A stretch of 64,000 nt of DNA from Bradyrhizobium guangzhouense (GCF_004114955.1 NZ_CP030053.1:372001-436000), one strand, 5' to 3'; positions 18,987 to 29,183 are shown, numbered from the stretch's first letter. A program made the numbers and translations. The notes: a model not told the origin generated them from the letters alone.

Positions 18987-19379
18987 ATGGCTGCCGAACA
19001 GAGCGTCGGCTTCGAGCCGGCCGATCGGCTCGCGGAAGATCGTGACAGCGTGCGCCGCCGATTCTGGCGCAAGCTGAAGCGCGTCGCCGCGCATCTGCCG
19101 TTCACGGAGGATCTGCTCGCGGCCTATTACTGCGCGTTCGACCGGCAAACGCCGCGCCACGTCCAGGCGTCGCTCTTGGGCGCGATCGCCTATTTCATCC
19201 TGCCGTTCGACTTCATTCCTGACGTGATGCCGGTGCTCGGCTTCACCGATGACGCCGCCATTCTGGCCACTGCGATCCGCATGGTCGCCAGCCACATCAC
19301 GCCAGAACATCGCGAAGCCGCGCGCGCCGCGCTGAAGCGCGGCGTGGAGGAGGCGGAGGAGAAGGCGGAAGCGGCGTAG
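18987..19379 (+). CDS. DUF1232 (YkvA-like) membrane protein
   Basis: This 130-residue protein has the DUF1232 core LLGAIAYFILPFDFIPDVMPVLGFTDDAAIL (about 71-101 of the protein). The 'YFxxPxDxIPDxxPxxGxxDD' pattern defines the family. The N-terminus is charged (LAEDRDSVRRRFWRKLKR). The C-terminus is lysine/glutamate-rich (EEAEEKAEAA). Function is unknown. It stands 89 bases after phhB on the same strand and is followed by a palindromic repeat. Confidence 0.88.
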   Translation: MAAEQSVGFEPADRLAEDRDSVRRRFWRKLKRVAAHLPFTEDLLAAYYCAFDRQTPRHVQASLLGAIAYFILPFDFIPDVMPVLGFTDDAAILATAIRMVASHITPEHREAARAALKRGVEEAEEKAEAA

Positions 19380-19401
19380 GGTACTTACCACGCATTCCGC
19401 T

Positions 19402-19506
19402 GTCATGCCCCGGCTTGACCGGGGCAACCAGTACGCCGCGGCCTCTCGGTTCTATCGCTGTCGTCTCTGGAATACTGGGTCGCCCGGTCGAGCCGGGCGA
19501 CGACAG
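19402..19506. repeat. Palindromic repeat E, copy 2
   Basis: Outer arms gtcatgccccggcttgaccggggc and gcccggtcgagccgggcgacgac enclose a 51-bp core at 19428-19478. That core is nearly the reverse complement of the copy at 11783-11833. It lies between convergent genes (DUF1232 and quinone oxidoreductase), where it could end transcripts in both directions. Confidence 0.75.
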
Positions 19507-19540
19507 TTGAGTGTGTGGCGCAGGTCGCGACGCTCCACAC

Positions 19541-20515
19541 TCACGGATGCAGGATCACCTTGCCCATGGCCTGACGTCCGGCCAGCACCTTCAGCGCGTC
19601 CGCGGTCTGCGCCAGCGGGAAGGTGCGGTCGACATGGGATGAGATCTTTCCTTCGGCCGTCCACTTCACCAGCTTCTCGAGATTGGCGCGGTTCTTTTCC
19701 GGATTCTGTCGGGTCCAGGCGCCCCAGAACACGCCTCTGATGTCGCAGCCTTTCAGCAGCGCCAGATTCAGCGGCATCTTCGGAATGTCGCCGGCGGCAA
19801 AGCCGATGACGAGGAAGCGGCCTTCCCAGGCGATCGAGCGCAACGCCTGTTCGGCATAGGCACCGCCCACGGGATCGAAGATGATGTCGACGCCCTTGCC
19901 GCCGGTGAGCTTGCGCAGGCCTTCCTTCAGATCTTCCTTGGCGTAGTTCAGCGTCAGCTCGGCACCGTGCGCTCTGGCGAATGCGAGCTTCTCCTCGGAC
20001 GAAGCGCAGGCGATCACCTTCAGGCCCATCAGCTTGCCGAGCTCGCACGCGGCAAGACCGGTGCCGCCGGCAGCGCCGAGCACCGCGAGCGTCTCGCCCG
20101 GCTTCGGGCTGGCGCGATCCTCCAGCGCATGCAGCGCCGTGCCGTAGATGATGATGATTCCGGCTGCGCGATCGTAATCGAGATTATCGGGAATCTTCAC
20201 GATCCCTGCCGCCGGCAGCGCGATCTTTTCGCGCGCGCCATTGTGGCCGCAGGATGCGACCACGCGATCGCCGACCTTCAGATCGGTGACACCAGGACCG
20301 ATGCTCTCGATCACGCCGGCGACTTCGGCGGCCGGCGAGAACGGGAACGGCGGCTTGATCTGGTACTTGCCCTGGATCATCAGGATGTCGAAGAAGTTCA
20401 GCGCCGCCGCCTTGATCGCGATCACGGCTTCGCCGGGACCCGCCACCGGATCCGGCACATCGGCGAGCACGAGATCGTCGGGCTGGCAATATTGCGAGCA
20501 GAGGATGGCTTTCAT
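19541..20515 (-). CDS. NADPH:quinone oxidoreductase family (MDR superfamily)
   Basis: This 324-residue medium-chain dehydrogenase/reductase of the quinone-oxidoreductase type has the N-terminal GroES-like domain (ALNFFDILMIQGKYQ, FPFSPAAEVAGVIE) and the NADPH-binding segment GETLAVLGAAGGTGLAACELGKL, with GGKGVDIIFDPVGG following. It lacks structural zinc cysteines, which fits zeta-crystallin/QOR members. Probable role is NADPH-dependent reduction of quinones or enoyl/alkenal compounds. Start at 20515 precedes the conserved MKAILCSQY. The next plus-strand gene is divergent, with repeat A in between. Confidence 0.88.
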   Translation of the reverse strand: MKAILCSQYCQPDDLVLADVPDPVAGPGEAVIAIKAAALNFFDILMIQGKYQIKPPFPFSPAAEVAGVIESIGPGVTDLKVGDRVVASCGHNGAREKIALPAAGIVKIPDNLDYDRAAGIIIIYGTALHALEDRASPKPGETLAVLGAAGGTGLAACELGKLMGLKVIACASSEEKLAFARAHGAELTLNYAKEDLKEGLRKLTGGKGVDIIFDPVGGAYAEQALRSIAWEGRFLVIGFAAGDIPKMPLNLALLKGCDIRGVFWGAWTRQNPEKNRANLEKLVKWTAEGKISSHVDRTFPLAQTADALKVLAGRQAMGKVILHP

Positions 20516-20627
20516 GGCGACACCTTGGGGCGTTTCGAGTGGCGTTATCGTTGGGTCGGTTTTGCCGGATTTAGCGTGACCCTACAATCAGGATTCTTTG
20601 TCTGAGGAGCGCACTGTCCTATCCTCG

Positions 20628-20706
20628 TCATTGCGAGCGCAGCGAAGCAATCCAGACTATTTCCGCGGTGCGGACTCTGGATTGTTTCGCTGCGCTCGAA
20701 ATGACG
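20628..20706. repeat. Dispersed palindromic repeat A, copy 2
   Basis: Arms tcattgcgagcgcagcgaagcaatccag and ctggattgtttcgctgcgctcgaaatga flank a short loop containing ttccgcggtgcgga. It lies 21 bases before the SDR start at 20727. It falls in a spurious in-frame extension of that SDR, which explains why a longer start at 20598 looks plausible but is not. Confidence 0.9.
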
Positions 20707-20726
20707 AAGAACGGAGGATTCAAACG

Positions 20727-21566
20727 ATGTTTGAAACGGGTCTGCTCAGGGACAAGCGTATCCTCGTCACCGGCGGCGGCTCGGGCCTTGGTGCGGCGAT
20801 GGGACGCCGCTTCCTCACGCTCGGCGCTGAGCTCGTGATCTGCGGCCGCAAGCTTGACCGGCTCGAAGCAACGGCGAGCGAGATGCGCAGAGAGACCGGC
20901 GGCAAGGTCACGACATCAGCATGCGATGTCCGCGATGGTGCCGCTGTCGACGCGATGATGGACACGATCTGGCGCGAGGCACCGCTCGACATCCTCGTCA
21001 ACAACGCCGCCGCGACGTTCATCGCCCAGAGCGAGCATCTGTCGTTCCGCGCGGCCGATGCGATCCTCGCGCCGACACTGCATGGCGCGATGTACTGCAC
21101 GCTCGCGGCCGGCAAGCGCTGGATCGACGGCAAACACAATGGCGTCGTGCTCTCGATTCTCTCGACCTCGACCATCACCGGCCGTGCCTTCACCGTCCCT
21201 TCCGCGATGGCGAAATCGGCGGTGCTGGCGATGACCAAAAGCCTCGCCGTGGAATGGGGCCCGAAGGGCATCCGCACGGTGGCGATCGCGCCCGGGCCGT
21301 TCCCCACATCAGGCGCCTCGGGGCAGCTCCGTCCCGAGGGCCGCGACGAAGGCTGGACCACCCGCAACCCAATGGGGCGCGTCGGTGAGCATAGCGAGCT
21401 TGCGGACCTCGCCAGCTTCCTGGTCTCGGACCGCGCTGCCTACATCAACGGTGAGATGGTGGTGATCGATGGCGGCGCGCATCTGCGCAGTTCCGGCGCC
21501 GAAGATCTGTTGCGATGGACCGACGCGCAATGGGTCGAGCAGCGCGCCGCGCGGTCCAAAAGCTGA
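20727..21566 (+). CDS. SDR, 2,4-dienoyl-CoA reductase-like
   Basis: This 279-residue SDR has TGGGSGLG (Rossmann), NNAAATF, and a segment AFTVPSAMAKSAVLAMTKSLAVEWGP that matches the region around the active-site lysine of mitochondrial 2,4-dienoyl-CoA reductase. The catalytic tyrosine of the usual YxxxK is absent: Ser159 is at that position and Lys163 is kept. That spacing is also seen in dienoyl-CoA reductases. It probably reduces CoA-bound unsaturated fatty acids with NADPH. The ATG at 20727 follows acggagg-like sequence. Upstream in-frame DNA is repeat A, so longer starts are excluded. Confidence 0.82.
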   Translation: MFETGLLRDKRILVTGGGSGLGAAMGRRFLTLGAELVICGRKLDRLEATASEMRRETGGKVTTSACDVRDGAAVDAMMDTIWREAPLDILVNNAAATFIAQSEHLSFRAADAILAPTLHGAMYCTLAAGKRWIDGKHNGVVLSILSTSTITGRAFTVPSAMAKSAVLAMTKSLAVEWGPKGIRTVAIAPGPFPTSGASGQLRPEGRDEGWTTRNPMGRVGEHSELADLASFLVSDRAAYINGEMVVIDGGAHLRSSGAEDLLRWTDAQWVEQRAARSKS

Positions 21567-21680
21567 CCGTCTGATCCCGCTAACTGCCTTCCCAAACTGG
21601 ACTTTCCCGGTTATCCCTGCACGAAGACAAATCGCCGCCGGGCCATCTTCCAGTCACAATATTGAGGGAACCACTCCAGC

Positions 21681-22340
21681 ATGTGGCGGGCGCTCTTTTT
21701 GGCTTTGATGACTGGCGTGGTGGCGTGGGGATGGAGTGATTCCGCGCGCGCCCAGACGGCGCAACCGGCGCCAAAGGCGGCGGCAAAGCCGGCCGCGACT
21801 GCTGCAAAGACAGCGGCCAAGACGGCAGCCAAGACGGCAGCCAAGCCCGAGAGCAAGCAGGCTGCCCCTGCCGCGGCGGTTGCGGGCGGCGCTGAGCCGA
21901 CCTTGATCGGCCAATTCGGCACCTGGGGCGCCTATACGGCGACACCGAACGGCAAGAAGGTCTGCTTTGCGCTGGCAAAGCCCTCCTCGTCGAAGACCAA
22001 TCCGCCGAACCGGCCGCGCGATCCCGCCTATGCCTTCGTCTCGACCCGGCCGGCTGAAAAGGTGAACAACGAAGTTTCGGTCATGATCGGCTACGCGCTG
22101 AAGCCGGGCTCGGAATCGACCGTCGAGGTCGGCGGCGCTTCCTTCGCGATGTACACGCAGGGCGACGGCCTCTGGATCAAGAATGCGGCCGAGGAGGAGC
22201 GCATGGTGGAAGCCATGCGCAAATCCGCCGATCTCGTGGTCAAGGGCACCTCGGCCAAGGGCACGGAAACCACCGACACGTTTTCGCTGAAGGGTCTCGC
22301 CCAGGCCCTGGACAAGATCGCGCAGGATTGCCGGCGGTAA
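21681..22340 (+). CDS. Invasion-associated locus B (IalB) family protein
   Basis: This 219-residue secreted protein has a signal peptide ending SARAQ, then a linker of alanine/lysine repeats (TAAKTAAKTAAKTAAK, about 41-56), then the IalB domain of about 140 residues. The domain shows WGAYTATPNGKKVCFALAKP and a C-terminal cysteine in IAQDCRR that could pair with Cys about 95. IalB domains in Bartonella aid host-cell invasion; in rhizobia they are common and their role is unknown. The AAKT repeat, written as tandem DNA repeats, may vary in copy number. Confidence 0.85.
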   Translation: MWRALFLALMTGVVAWGWSDSARAQTAQPAPKAAAKPAATAAKTAAKTAAKTAAKPESKQAAPAAAVAGGAEPTLIGQFGTWGAYTATPNGKKVCFALAKPSSSKTNPPNRPRDPAYAFVSTRPAEKVNNEVSVMIGYALKPGSESTVEVGGASFAMYTQGDGLWIKNAAEEERMVEAMRKSADLVVKGTSAKGTETTDTFSLKGLAQALDKIAQDCRR

Positions 22341-22410
22341 GGCTAAGTAATGGCCACGGTCGCAATCGGCGGTCCCGGTTGCTATATAGGGCCGGTTCCA
22401 GATTTCCTCC

Positions 22411-22491
22411 GTCATTCCGGGGCGATGCGCAGCATTGAACCCGGAATCTCGAGGTTCCGGGTTCAGCTCTTCGAGCTGCCCCGGAACGACG
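22411..22491. repeat. Palindromic repeat F (gtcattccggggc type), copy 1
   Basis: The left arm gtcattccggggcgatgcg and right arm agctgccccggaacgac enclose ccggaatctcgaggttccgg, a near-perfect inner palindrome. A related, longer copy lies at 46950-47056. It falls between the IalB gene and rlmN. Confidence 0.75.
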
Positions 22492-22513
22492 ACAACAAAT
22501 TCCAGGCCCATAG

Positions 22514-23716
22514 ATGCAACCGACGACCGAGCCGCACAACGCAATCCTGGTGGAGAAGACACCGCTCGAAACCTATGTGCCGCCGGCAAAGCCGTCGCTG
22601 ATCGGTCTGTCGCGCACCGAACTTGCCGATCGTCTCGGCGAGATCGGCGTCGCGCCCGCACAGCGCAAGATGCGCGTGCAGCAACTGTGGCACTGGCTCT
22701 ATTTCCGCGGTGCCCAGAGCTTCGACGACATGACCTCGATCTCGAAGGGCATTCGCGCCGAGCTCGCCCAGCATTTCACCGTCGACCGCCCCGAAGTCGT
22801 GGCCGAGCAGATCTCCAACGACGGCACCCGCAAATGGCTGCTGCGTCTGCCGAGCGGCGACGTCGTCCAGAAGGCGCATGAAGTGGAGTGCGTCTACATC
22901 CCCGAGACCGATCGCGGCACGCTCTGCGTCTCCTCGCAGGTCGGCTGCACGCTGAATTGCTCCTTCTGCCACACCGGCACGCAACGCCTGGTGCGCAACC
23001 TCACCGCCGGCGAGATCGTGGGCCAGATCATGGTCGCGCGCGACCGCCTGAACGACTGGGCCGATCGCGAGGACGGAACGCGCCGCGTCACCAACATCGT
23101 GATGATGGGCATGGGCGAGCCGCTCTACAATTTCGACGCGGTGCGCGACGCACTGCTCATCGTCGGCGACAATGAAGGCATCGGCATCTCCCGCCGCCGC
23201 ATTACGCTGTCGACCTCGGGCGTGGTGCCGAACATCGTGCGCGCCGGCGAGGAGATCGGCGTCATGCTCGCGATCTCGCTGCATGCGGTGCGCGACGAGC
23301 TGCGCAACGAGCTGGTGCCGCTCAACCGCAAATATCCGATCAAGGAGCTGCTGCAGGCTTGCCGCGACTATCCCGGCGCCTCGAATGCGCGCCGCATCAC
23401 CTTCGAATATGTGATGCTCAAGGGCGTCAACGATTCGCTCGACGATGCCAAGCTGCTGGTGAAGCTGCTCAAGGGCATTCACGCCAAGATCAACCTGATC
23501 CCGTTCAATCCCTGGCCTGGCACGGCCTATGAGTGTTCGGACTGGGACCAGATCGAAAAATTCTCCGAATACATTTTCAACGCCGGCTATTCCTCGCCGG
23601 TTCGCACCCCGCGCGGCCGCGACATCCTCGCTGCCTGCGGCCAGCTCAAGTCGGAGACTGAAAAGCTCAGCGCCCGGGAACGCCAGGCGCTGCGTGCCAT
23701 GGCGATGACGGATTAG
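22514..23716 (+). CDS. rlmN: 23S rRNA (adenine-2503-C2)-methyltransferase RlmN
   Basis: This 400-residue radical-SAM methyltransferase methylates C2 of A2503 in 23S rRNA and, in some bacteria, A37 of certain tRNAs. It has the 4Fe-4S motif CTLNCSFC (Cys145, 149, 152), the [13 protein letters not shown] substrate/SAM loop, and the C-terminal cysteine in LAACGQL used for the protein-methyl intermediate. The long N-terminus is normal for alphaproteobacterial RlmN. It is an isolated gene. A palindromic repeat precedes it and repeat A follows. Confidence 0.97.
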   Translation: MQPTTEPHNAILVEKTPLETYVPPAKPSLIGLSRTELADRLGEIGVAPAQRKMRVQQLWHWLYFRGAQSFDDMTSISKGIRAELAQHFTVDRPEVVAEQISNDGTRKWLLRLPSGDVVQKAHEVECVYIPETDRGTLCVSSQVGCTLNCSFCHTGTQRLVRNLTAGEIVGQIMVARDRLNDWADREDGTRRVTNIVMMGMGEPLYNFDAVRDALLIVGDNEGIGISRRRITLSTSGVVPNIVRAGEEIGVMLAISLHAVRDELRNELVPLNRKYPIKELLQACRDYPGASNARRITFEYVMLKGVNDSLDDAKLLVKLLKGIHAKINLIPFNPWPGTAYECSDWDQIEKFSEYIFNAGYSSPVRTPRGRDILAACGQLKSETEKLSARERQALRAMAMTD

Positions 23717-23745
23717 CTAACGATGTGCGCGCTCTCGCCTCCTCG

Positions 23746-23830
23746 TCATTGCGAGGAGCGCAGCGACGAAGCAATCCAGACTGTTTCCGCAGACGCATTT
23801 CTGGATTGCTTCGCTTCGCCCGCAATGACG
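23746..23830. repeat. Dispersed palindromic repeat A, copy 3
   Basis: Arms tcattgcgaggagcgcagcgacgaagcaatccaga and ctggattgcttcgcttcgcccgcaatgacg flank ctgtttccgcagacgcattt. It ends 18 bases before the membrane-protein start at 23848, so it lies in the 5' leader of that gene. Confidence 0.9.
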
Positions 23831-23847
23831 ACCACGGTGACTTTCGC

Positions 23848-24342
23848 ATGTCCCTGATCGGCCGCCTGATCGTCATCTTCTTCGGCTTTCTTGCCGCCTG
23901 CTTCGTCGGCGGCATGATCGTCGTCGGTGCGCTGCTGTTTCTGGAGTTTTCCGATCTTGGCGCAGGTCCGGTCGATCAGGGCACGATCGACATCCTGCTT
24001 GGCTTCGGCTTCATCTTCGTCTCGGGCTTTGCCTTGGTGCCGGCGGCAGTGATCGTGGCGATCACCGAGGCGCTCTATATCCGCAGCGCGCTGGCCTATG
24101 CTACCGGTGGCGGCCTTGTCGGGCTTGCCTGCTATCTCGGTCTCATCCCGTTCCACCCCGACACGTTTCAGTTCGAAGGCATCGTGCGCCGGCATCTGGA
24201 GATCATGACCGGTGCCGGCATCGTTGCCGGTGTCGTCTATTGGCTGATCGCCGGCCGCAATGCCGGCGCCTGGCGCATCCCGCCGGCCCCGCGCAGGCCA
24301 CCTCCGCCGCTGCCGTCGCATTCAAGGCCGGATGTACCGTGA
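23848..24342 (+). CDS. Small integral membrane protein, unknown function
   Basis: This 164-residue protein has four hydrophobic segments (about 8-33, 46-72, 82-104 and 122-142). It ends in a proline-rich cytoplasmic tail (RIPPAPRRPPPPLPSHSRP). I do not recognise a family. It has no cysteines or histidines arranged as a cofactor site. The start at 23848 follows the repeat A leader; the longer in-frame start at 23725 would translate the repeat. It is transcribed with no close partner: rlmN ends 131 bases before. Confidence 0.7.
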   Translation: MSLIGRLIVIFFGFLAACFVGGMIVVGALLFLEFSDLGAGPVDQGTIDILLGFGFIFVSGFALVPAAVIVAITEALYIRSALAYATGGGLVGLACYLGLIPFHPDTFQFEGIVRRHLEIMTGAGIVAGVVYWLIAGRNAGAWRIPPAPRRPPPPLPSHSRPDVP

Positions 24343-24360
24343 CGGCACCGCATACCCGGT

Positions 24361-24487
24361 GTCGTCCCGGCGAAGGCCGGGACCCATACCGCGGAATCCA
24401 TCCATGGCTAGCGGTAGGTATACCGAACGACGAGTCTTCGCCAAACTCCTCCCTGGGGTTATGGGTCCCGGCCTTCGCCGGGACGAC
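24361..24487. repeat. 127-bp inverted-repeat element D, copy 2
   Basis: Termini gtcgtcccggcg and cgccgggacgac. The interior (gacccataccgcgg ... cgaacgacgagtcttcgcc ... ctccctggggttatgggtcc) matches the copy at 54-180 over the same 127-bp length. It starts 18 bases after the stop of the small membrane protein gene. Confidence 0.85.
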
Positions 24488-24585
24488 TGTGTGGAGGCAT
24501 TGCGTTTCGACAACATCGTGATCGCCCGCGTCCGCGGCCGAATCCTGGGTTCCCATCCCCGTCCCACTCCGCTAAACCGCGCGCC

Positions 24586-25371
24586 ATGAACCGGACTGGA
24601 CTCTTCATCGCCCTGGCGCTGTGGCTCGTGATCGGCGTCGTTTTCGGCCTCTACCCCGAGCTCGATCTCAAGCTCGCTGCGCTGTTCTTCGATCCCCAGA
24701 CCAAGACCTTTCCGCTCAAATCGAGCGACTGGGCCGGCTTCGCACGCGACGCTGCGATGTGGGTCTCGTGGGCCTTTGTGCTGCCGTCGCTCGTTGCGCT
24801 CGTGGTCAAGATGATCAGGCCCGATCGTCCCCTGATGGTGTCGGGGCGCGCGATCGTGTTCCTGCTGGTCACGATCATCCTGTCGGCCGGCATTCTCACC
24901 AACCTCACCTTCAAGACCTATTGGGGCCGGCCGCGGCCGGTGGTGGTGACCGAGTTTGCCGGCGATCAGCAGTTCGTGGCGTGGTGGGATCCGCGTGGTG
25001 GTTGCGCACGCAATTGCTCGTTCTTTTCGGGCGAGGGTGCGACGGCGTTCTGGACCCTGGCGCCTGCTGCCCTGGCACCGCCGGCGTGGCGACCGCTTGC
25101 CTATGCGGGTGCGGTGGTGTTCGGCGCCGTGACCAGCGGGCTCCGCATGGCCTTCGGTGGCCACTTCTTCACCGACGTCGCGACTGCCGGCCTCGTCACC
25201 TTCGTCGTGATCTGGTTCGCTTACGCGCTGATCTACCGCTGGCCGCGGACCCGGTTCTCGGATGAGGCGGTCGATGCCGCCCTGACCCGGCTGAACATGC
25301 CCGCCTACCGGCTCCGCAAGCGCCTGTTCGGCGGCAAGACGGGGCCCGGCAGCGTCGATTTGAGCCATTAA
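24586..25371 (+). CDS. PAP2 family phosphatase
   Basis: This 261-residue integral membrane phosphatase of the type-2 phosphatidic-acid phosphatase superfamily (lipid A/PgP/undecaprenyl-PP type) has six predicted helices. The motifs are KTYWGRPRP (KX6RP), SFFSGEGA where PSGH is expected, and LRMAFGGHFFTD (RX5HX3D). Motif 2 has Glu in place of the usual His. It likely acts on lipid phosphates at the periplasmic face of the inner membrane; whether lipid A, PgP or an isoprenoid is unknown. It stands alone, 85 bases before argG. Confidence 0.82.
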   Translation: MNRTGLFIALALWLVIGVVFGLYPELDLKLAALFFDPQTKTFPLKSSDWAGFARDAAMWVSWAFVLPSLVALVVKMIRPDRPLMVSGRAIVFLLVTIILSAGILTNLTFKTYWGRPRPVVVTEFAGDQQFVAWWDPRGGCARNCSFFSGEGATAFWTLAPAALAPPAWRPLAYAGAVVFGAVTSGLRMAFGGHFFTDVATAGLVTFVVIWFAYALIYRWPRTRFSDEAVDAALTRLNMPAYRLRKRLFGGKTGPGSVDLSH

Positions 25372-25438
25372 ATGGGTGCCGAGCCTCACGAAATTTGATA
25401 TTCGCGCGGTCAGGTTCACCCTCATATCAGCCCCTTGA

Positions 25439-26794
<1,356 letters not shown>

Positions 26795-26798
26795 GATC

Positions 26799-26836
26799 GT
26801 AAGGTGGGTTACGCCTTCGGCTAACTCACCTGCGAG
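26799..26836. repeat. Partial repeat B fragment (gtgggttacgccttcggctaa)
   Basis: A 38-bp fragment carries gtgggttacgccttcggctaactcacc, the half-palindrome of family B. Full-length relatives are at 39986-40100, 45561-45652, 48211-48324 and 51550-51640. It lies between argG and its terminator hairpin. Confidence 0.75.
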
Positions 26837-26842
26837 AAAACT

Positions 26843-26877
26843 AAAATGGCCGGGATCGCTCCCGGCCATTTTGCTTT
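26843..26877. terminator. Bidirectional terminator between argG and ompA-like gene
   Basis: A perfect 13-bp stem (aaaatggccggga / tcccggccatttt) encloses a 4-base loop, with T-rich sequence on both sides (ttttgcttt on plus; tttt on minus). It serves the convergent argG (+) and OmpA-family gene (-). Confidence 0.9.
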
Positions 26878-26889
26878 GTGGCTATCGCC

Positions 26890-28995
26890 TCAGCGCGGCG
26901 GCGTGACGCCGGGCGGGGGTGGCGGCAGCGAGGCCTGCCCGCCGTTGAGCAGCGGCGTGATGCGACGGATGGTGACGCGCCGGTTGATGCGGCTCGGACC
27001 GTCGGTCTGCTCCTTCAGGTACTGCTTGCCGTAACCCTGCGACGTCAGGTTCTCGGCGGGAACGCCGAACTGCTGAGTCAGCAATTCGGCCGCCGACTGC
27101 GCACGGCGGTCCGACAGCGACAGATTGTCGACGTCGTTGCCGACCGCATCGGTGTGTCCTTCGATCAGGAACACCTCGCGGGGGTTGCGCTGGATCGCGC
27201 GGTTGAGACCGTCGGCGATCACCTGCAGCCGCGCTGCCTGGTCCGGCGGAATGGTCCACGATCCCGTCTCGAAGTTGATCGTGTTGACGTCGATGCTCGG
27301 CATCGTCATGCGGACGTTCGGCGAGTAGCGGATCTCGTCGAGCGAGTAGCGCCGCTCGATCCGCTGCACCGGCGGTGCCTCCATGGTCTCGTAGATCACG
27401 TCCGGCGAGGCTTCCTGTGCGTCGACGATGTAGCGATCGTAGGGGATGTTCACGACCGGCGGCGGCACGTCGACATAGAAGCCGCCGACTGCGCGCGGAT
27501 CGCGGTAGGTGTTGTCGATGATGATGATCTCGCGCCCGCCGGGGTCTCTGCGGATACGGCGCAGCAGCGAACCATCAGGACCGACCACGGTGATGATCTC
27601 GCTGCCGTCGGGACGGATCACGACCGTGCGGGTTTCGCCGCCGACAGTCTCGGTGCGGATATCGCGGGCGCCGTAACGGAAGCGATAGAGATCGTTGCCG
27701 CGGACATATTCCTGCCCGCTGGGGTCGCGGATGATGATGCGGTCCGGCTCGGTATAGATGGTACGGCCACCTTCGACGACCTCCTGCCGCTGGTTGCGAT
27801 AGTCGGCGATGGTGGCGCCGATCACGGCACCGGCCACCACGCCCGCGCCGAAGGCAAGCGGCGTCAGGTCACGCTGCGGCGGACGCGGCGGCGGCGGCAG
27901 CGGAGCGGCCACTGTCGGCGCGGCGCGGAATGCCGGCGCAACTGTCGGCGGCGCGTACTGAGCCTTGTTGGGCGGCGGTGCTGCGGCCGGCGTGGCAGGA
28001 ACGACCGTCGGAGCTGCGACGCCGGGCGGAGGAGGCGGGGGACGCTGCACGGCGCCCGCTTGCGGTGCCGCCGGTGGCGTTCCGGCAGCAGGCGCACCCG
28101 CGGACGACGTTCCACCCTGACGTCCGGGAGGCGTCGTCGCGCCACCGGGCGCCGGCGTTGCCGCCGGAGCGGGGGTTGTGCCCGGAGCCGTTGTTCCTGC
28201 GGCCGGCGGAACGCCGGGACGTCCGGGCGGCGTCGTGCCAGGTGTTGGCGTTGCTGTCGGGGTCGGAGACGGCGTCGGTCGACCCGCCGGGGCGGCGGGC
28301 GTCGGCGAGGCTGTCGGGGTTGGAGACGGCATCGGCCGGCCGGCCGGCACTGCAGGCGTTGGCGTTGGCACGGGCGTAGCCGCGGGCCGGGCCGCGGACG
28401 GCGGCGTGGCTGTGGGCGGCGGCGCAGTCACAGCCGGATGAGCCGGTGTTGCGGTCGGCGCCGGGAGTGGCGCGGCGGGAGCGTGCTGCTGCGGAGCCGC
28501 AGCCGGCGGCGTCGGAGCGTGCTGCGGCGGAGGAGGTGGCGGCGGCGTCGGGGCGTGCTGCTGCGGAGGTGGAGGCGGCGGTGTTGGCGCATGCTGCTGC
28601 GGGGCCGGAGGCGGCGTCGGCGGCTTGGGTGCGGCTGGGGGCGGCGGAGGAGCCTGATGGGTTGCGGGCGGCGGGGGCGGCGGCGTCGGGCGCACCGGCG
28701 CGGCAGCCGGCGGAGGTGCAGCTGGCAGGTGCGGCGGTGCGGCCGCCGGCGGCGGCGCGGCCGGGGGCTTGGGCGCAGCTGGCGGCGCGGGAGGCGGCGC
28801 TGCCGGGCGCGCAGCGGGCGGTGGTCCCTTTGGCGCTTCCTTCGGAGGCTGCTTCGGTTTTCCGTCAGGGCCCGTCTCTTCTTTCTGGGCCTGTGCGACC
28901 ACGAGCGGCGCGCTTTGCGCATGAGCTGCGGAGCCTGCAAATTGCATCGCGGTCAGGGCCGTCGTGGCGAGCAGCACGAAACGAAGGTTGGTCAT
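26890..28995 (-). CDS. OmpA-family outer-membrane protein with very long proline/alanine-rich region
   Basis: This 701-residue protein has a signal peptide (MTNLRFVLLATTALTAMQF ... AHAQ) and then an N-terminal region of more than 300 residues that is mostly proline and alanine, with short periodic repeats (QQHAPTPPPPPP and related). A short glycine-rich hydrophobic stretch (FGAGVVAGAVIGATIADY, about 380) follows. The C-terminal domain is an OmpA/MotB peptidoglycan-binding fold (LIEGHTDAVGNDVDNLSLSDRRAQSAAELL and LTSQGYGKQYL). It probably anchors to peptidoglycan and carries an extended spacer. Repeat-length variation between strains is likely. It is transcribed away from the sensor block; a 188-base gap separates it from the next gene. 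Confidence 0.85.
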   Translation of the reverse strand: MTNLRFVLLATTALTAMQFAGSAAHAQSAPLVVAQAQKEETGPDGKPKQPPKEAPKGPPPAARPAAPPPAPPAAPKPPAAPPPAAAPPHLPAAPPPAAAPVRPTPPPPPPATHQAPPPPPAAPKPPTPPPAPQQHAPTPPPPPPQQHAPTPPPPPPPQHAPTPPAAAPQQHAPAAPLPAPTATPAHPAVTAPPPTATPPSAARPAATPVPTPTPAVPAGRPMPSPTPTASPTPAAPAGRPTPSPTPTATPTPGTTPPGRPGVPPAAGTTAPGTTPAPAATPAPGGATTPPGRQGGTSSAGAPAAGTPPAAPQAGAVQRPPPPPPGVAAPTVVPATPAAAPPPNKAQYAPPTVAPAFRAAPTVAAPLPPPPRPPQRDLTPLAFGAGVVAGAVIGATIADYRNQRQEVVEGGRTIYTEPDRIIIRDPSGQEYVRGNDLYRFRYGARDIRTETVGGETRTVVIRPDGSEIITVVGPDGSLLRRIRRDPGGREIIIIDNTYRDPRAVGGFYVDVPPPVVNIPYDRYIVDAQEASPDVIYETMEAPPVQRIERRYSLDEIRYSPNVRMTMPSIDVNTINFETGSWTIPPDQAARLQVIADGLNRAIQRNPREVFLIEGHTDAVGNDVDNLSLSDRRAQSAAELLTQQFGVPAENLTSQGYGKQYLKEQTDGPSRINRRVTIRRITPLLNGGQASLPPPPPGVTPPR

Positions 28996-29183
28996 GTGGT
29001 TGAACTTCCCCGGAAGGTTCTTTGACGATGTGAAGTCGGGTGATGAACAGCTACGCGTTAGGCCGGATTGTGGCGGGCGAAGACATTGCGTCGCGATTTA
29101 TTTCTGCATGCAAATCATGTCACTAGAACAACGTTCATTACGCATTCAGGCGTGAGTCGCAATCGCCTCGCATGTGATTGCTC

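Noticed and set aside
26878..29025. Plus-strand open frame of 715 codons, arginine/glycine-rich
   Set aside because: Antisense to the OmpA-family gene; the composition mirrors the proline-rich coding strand.
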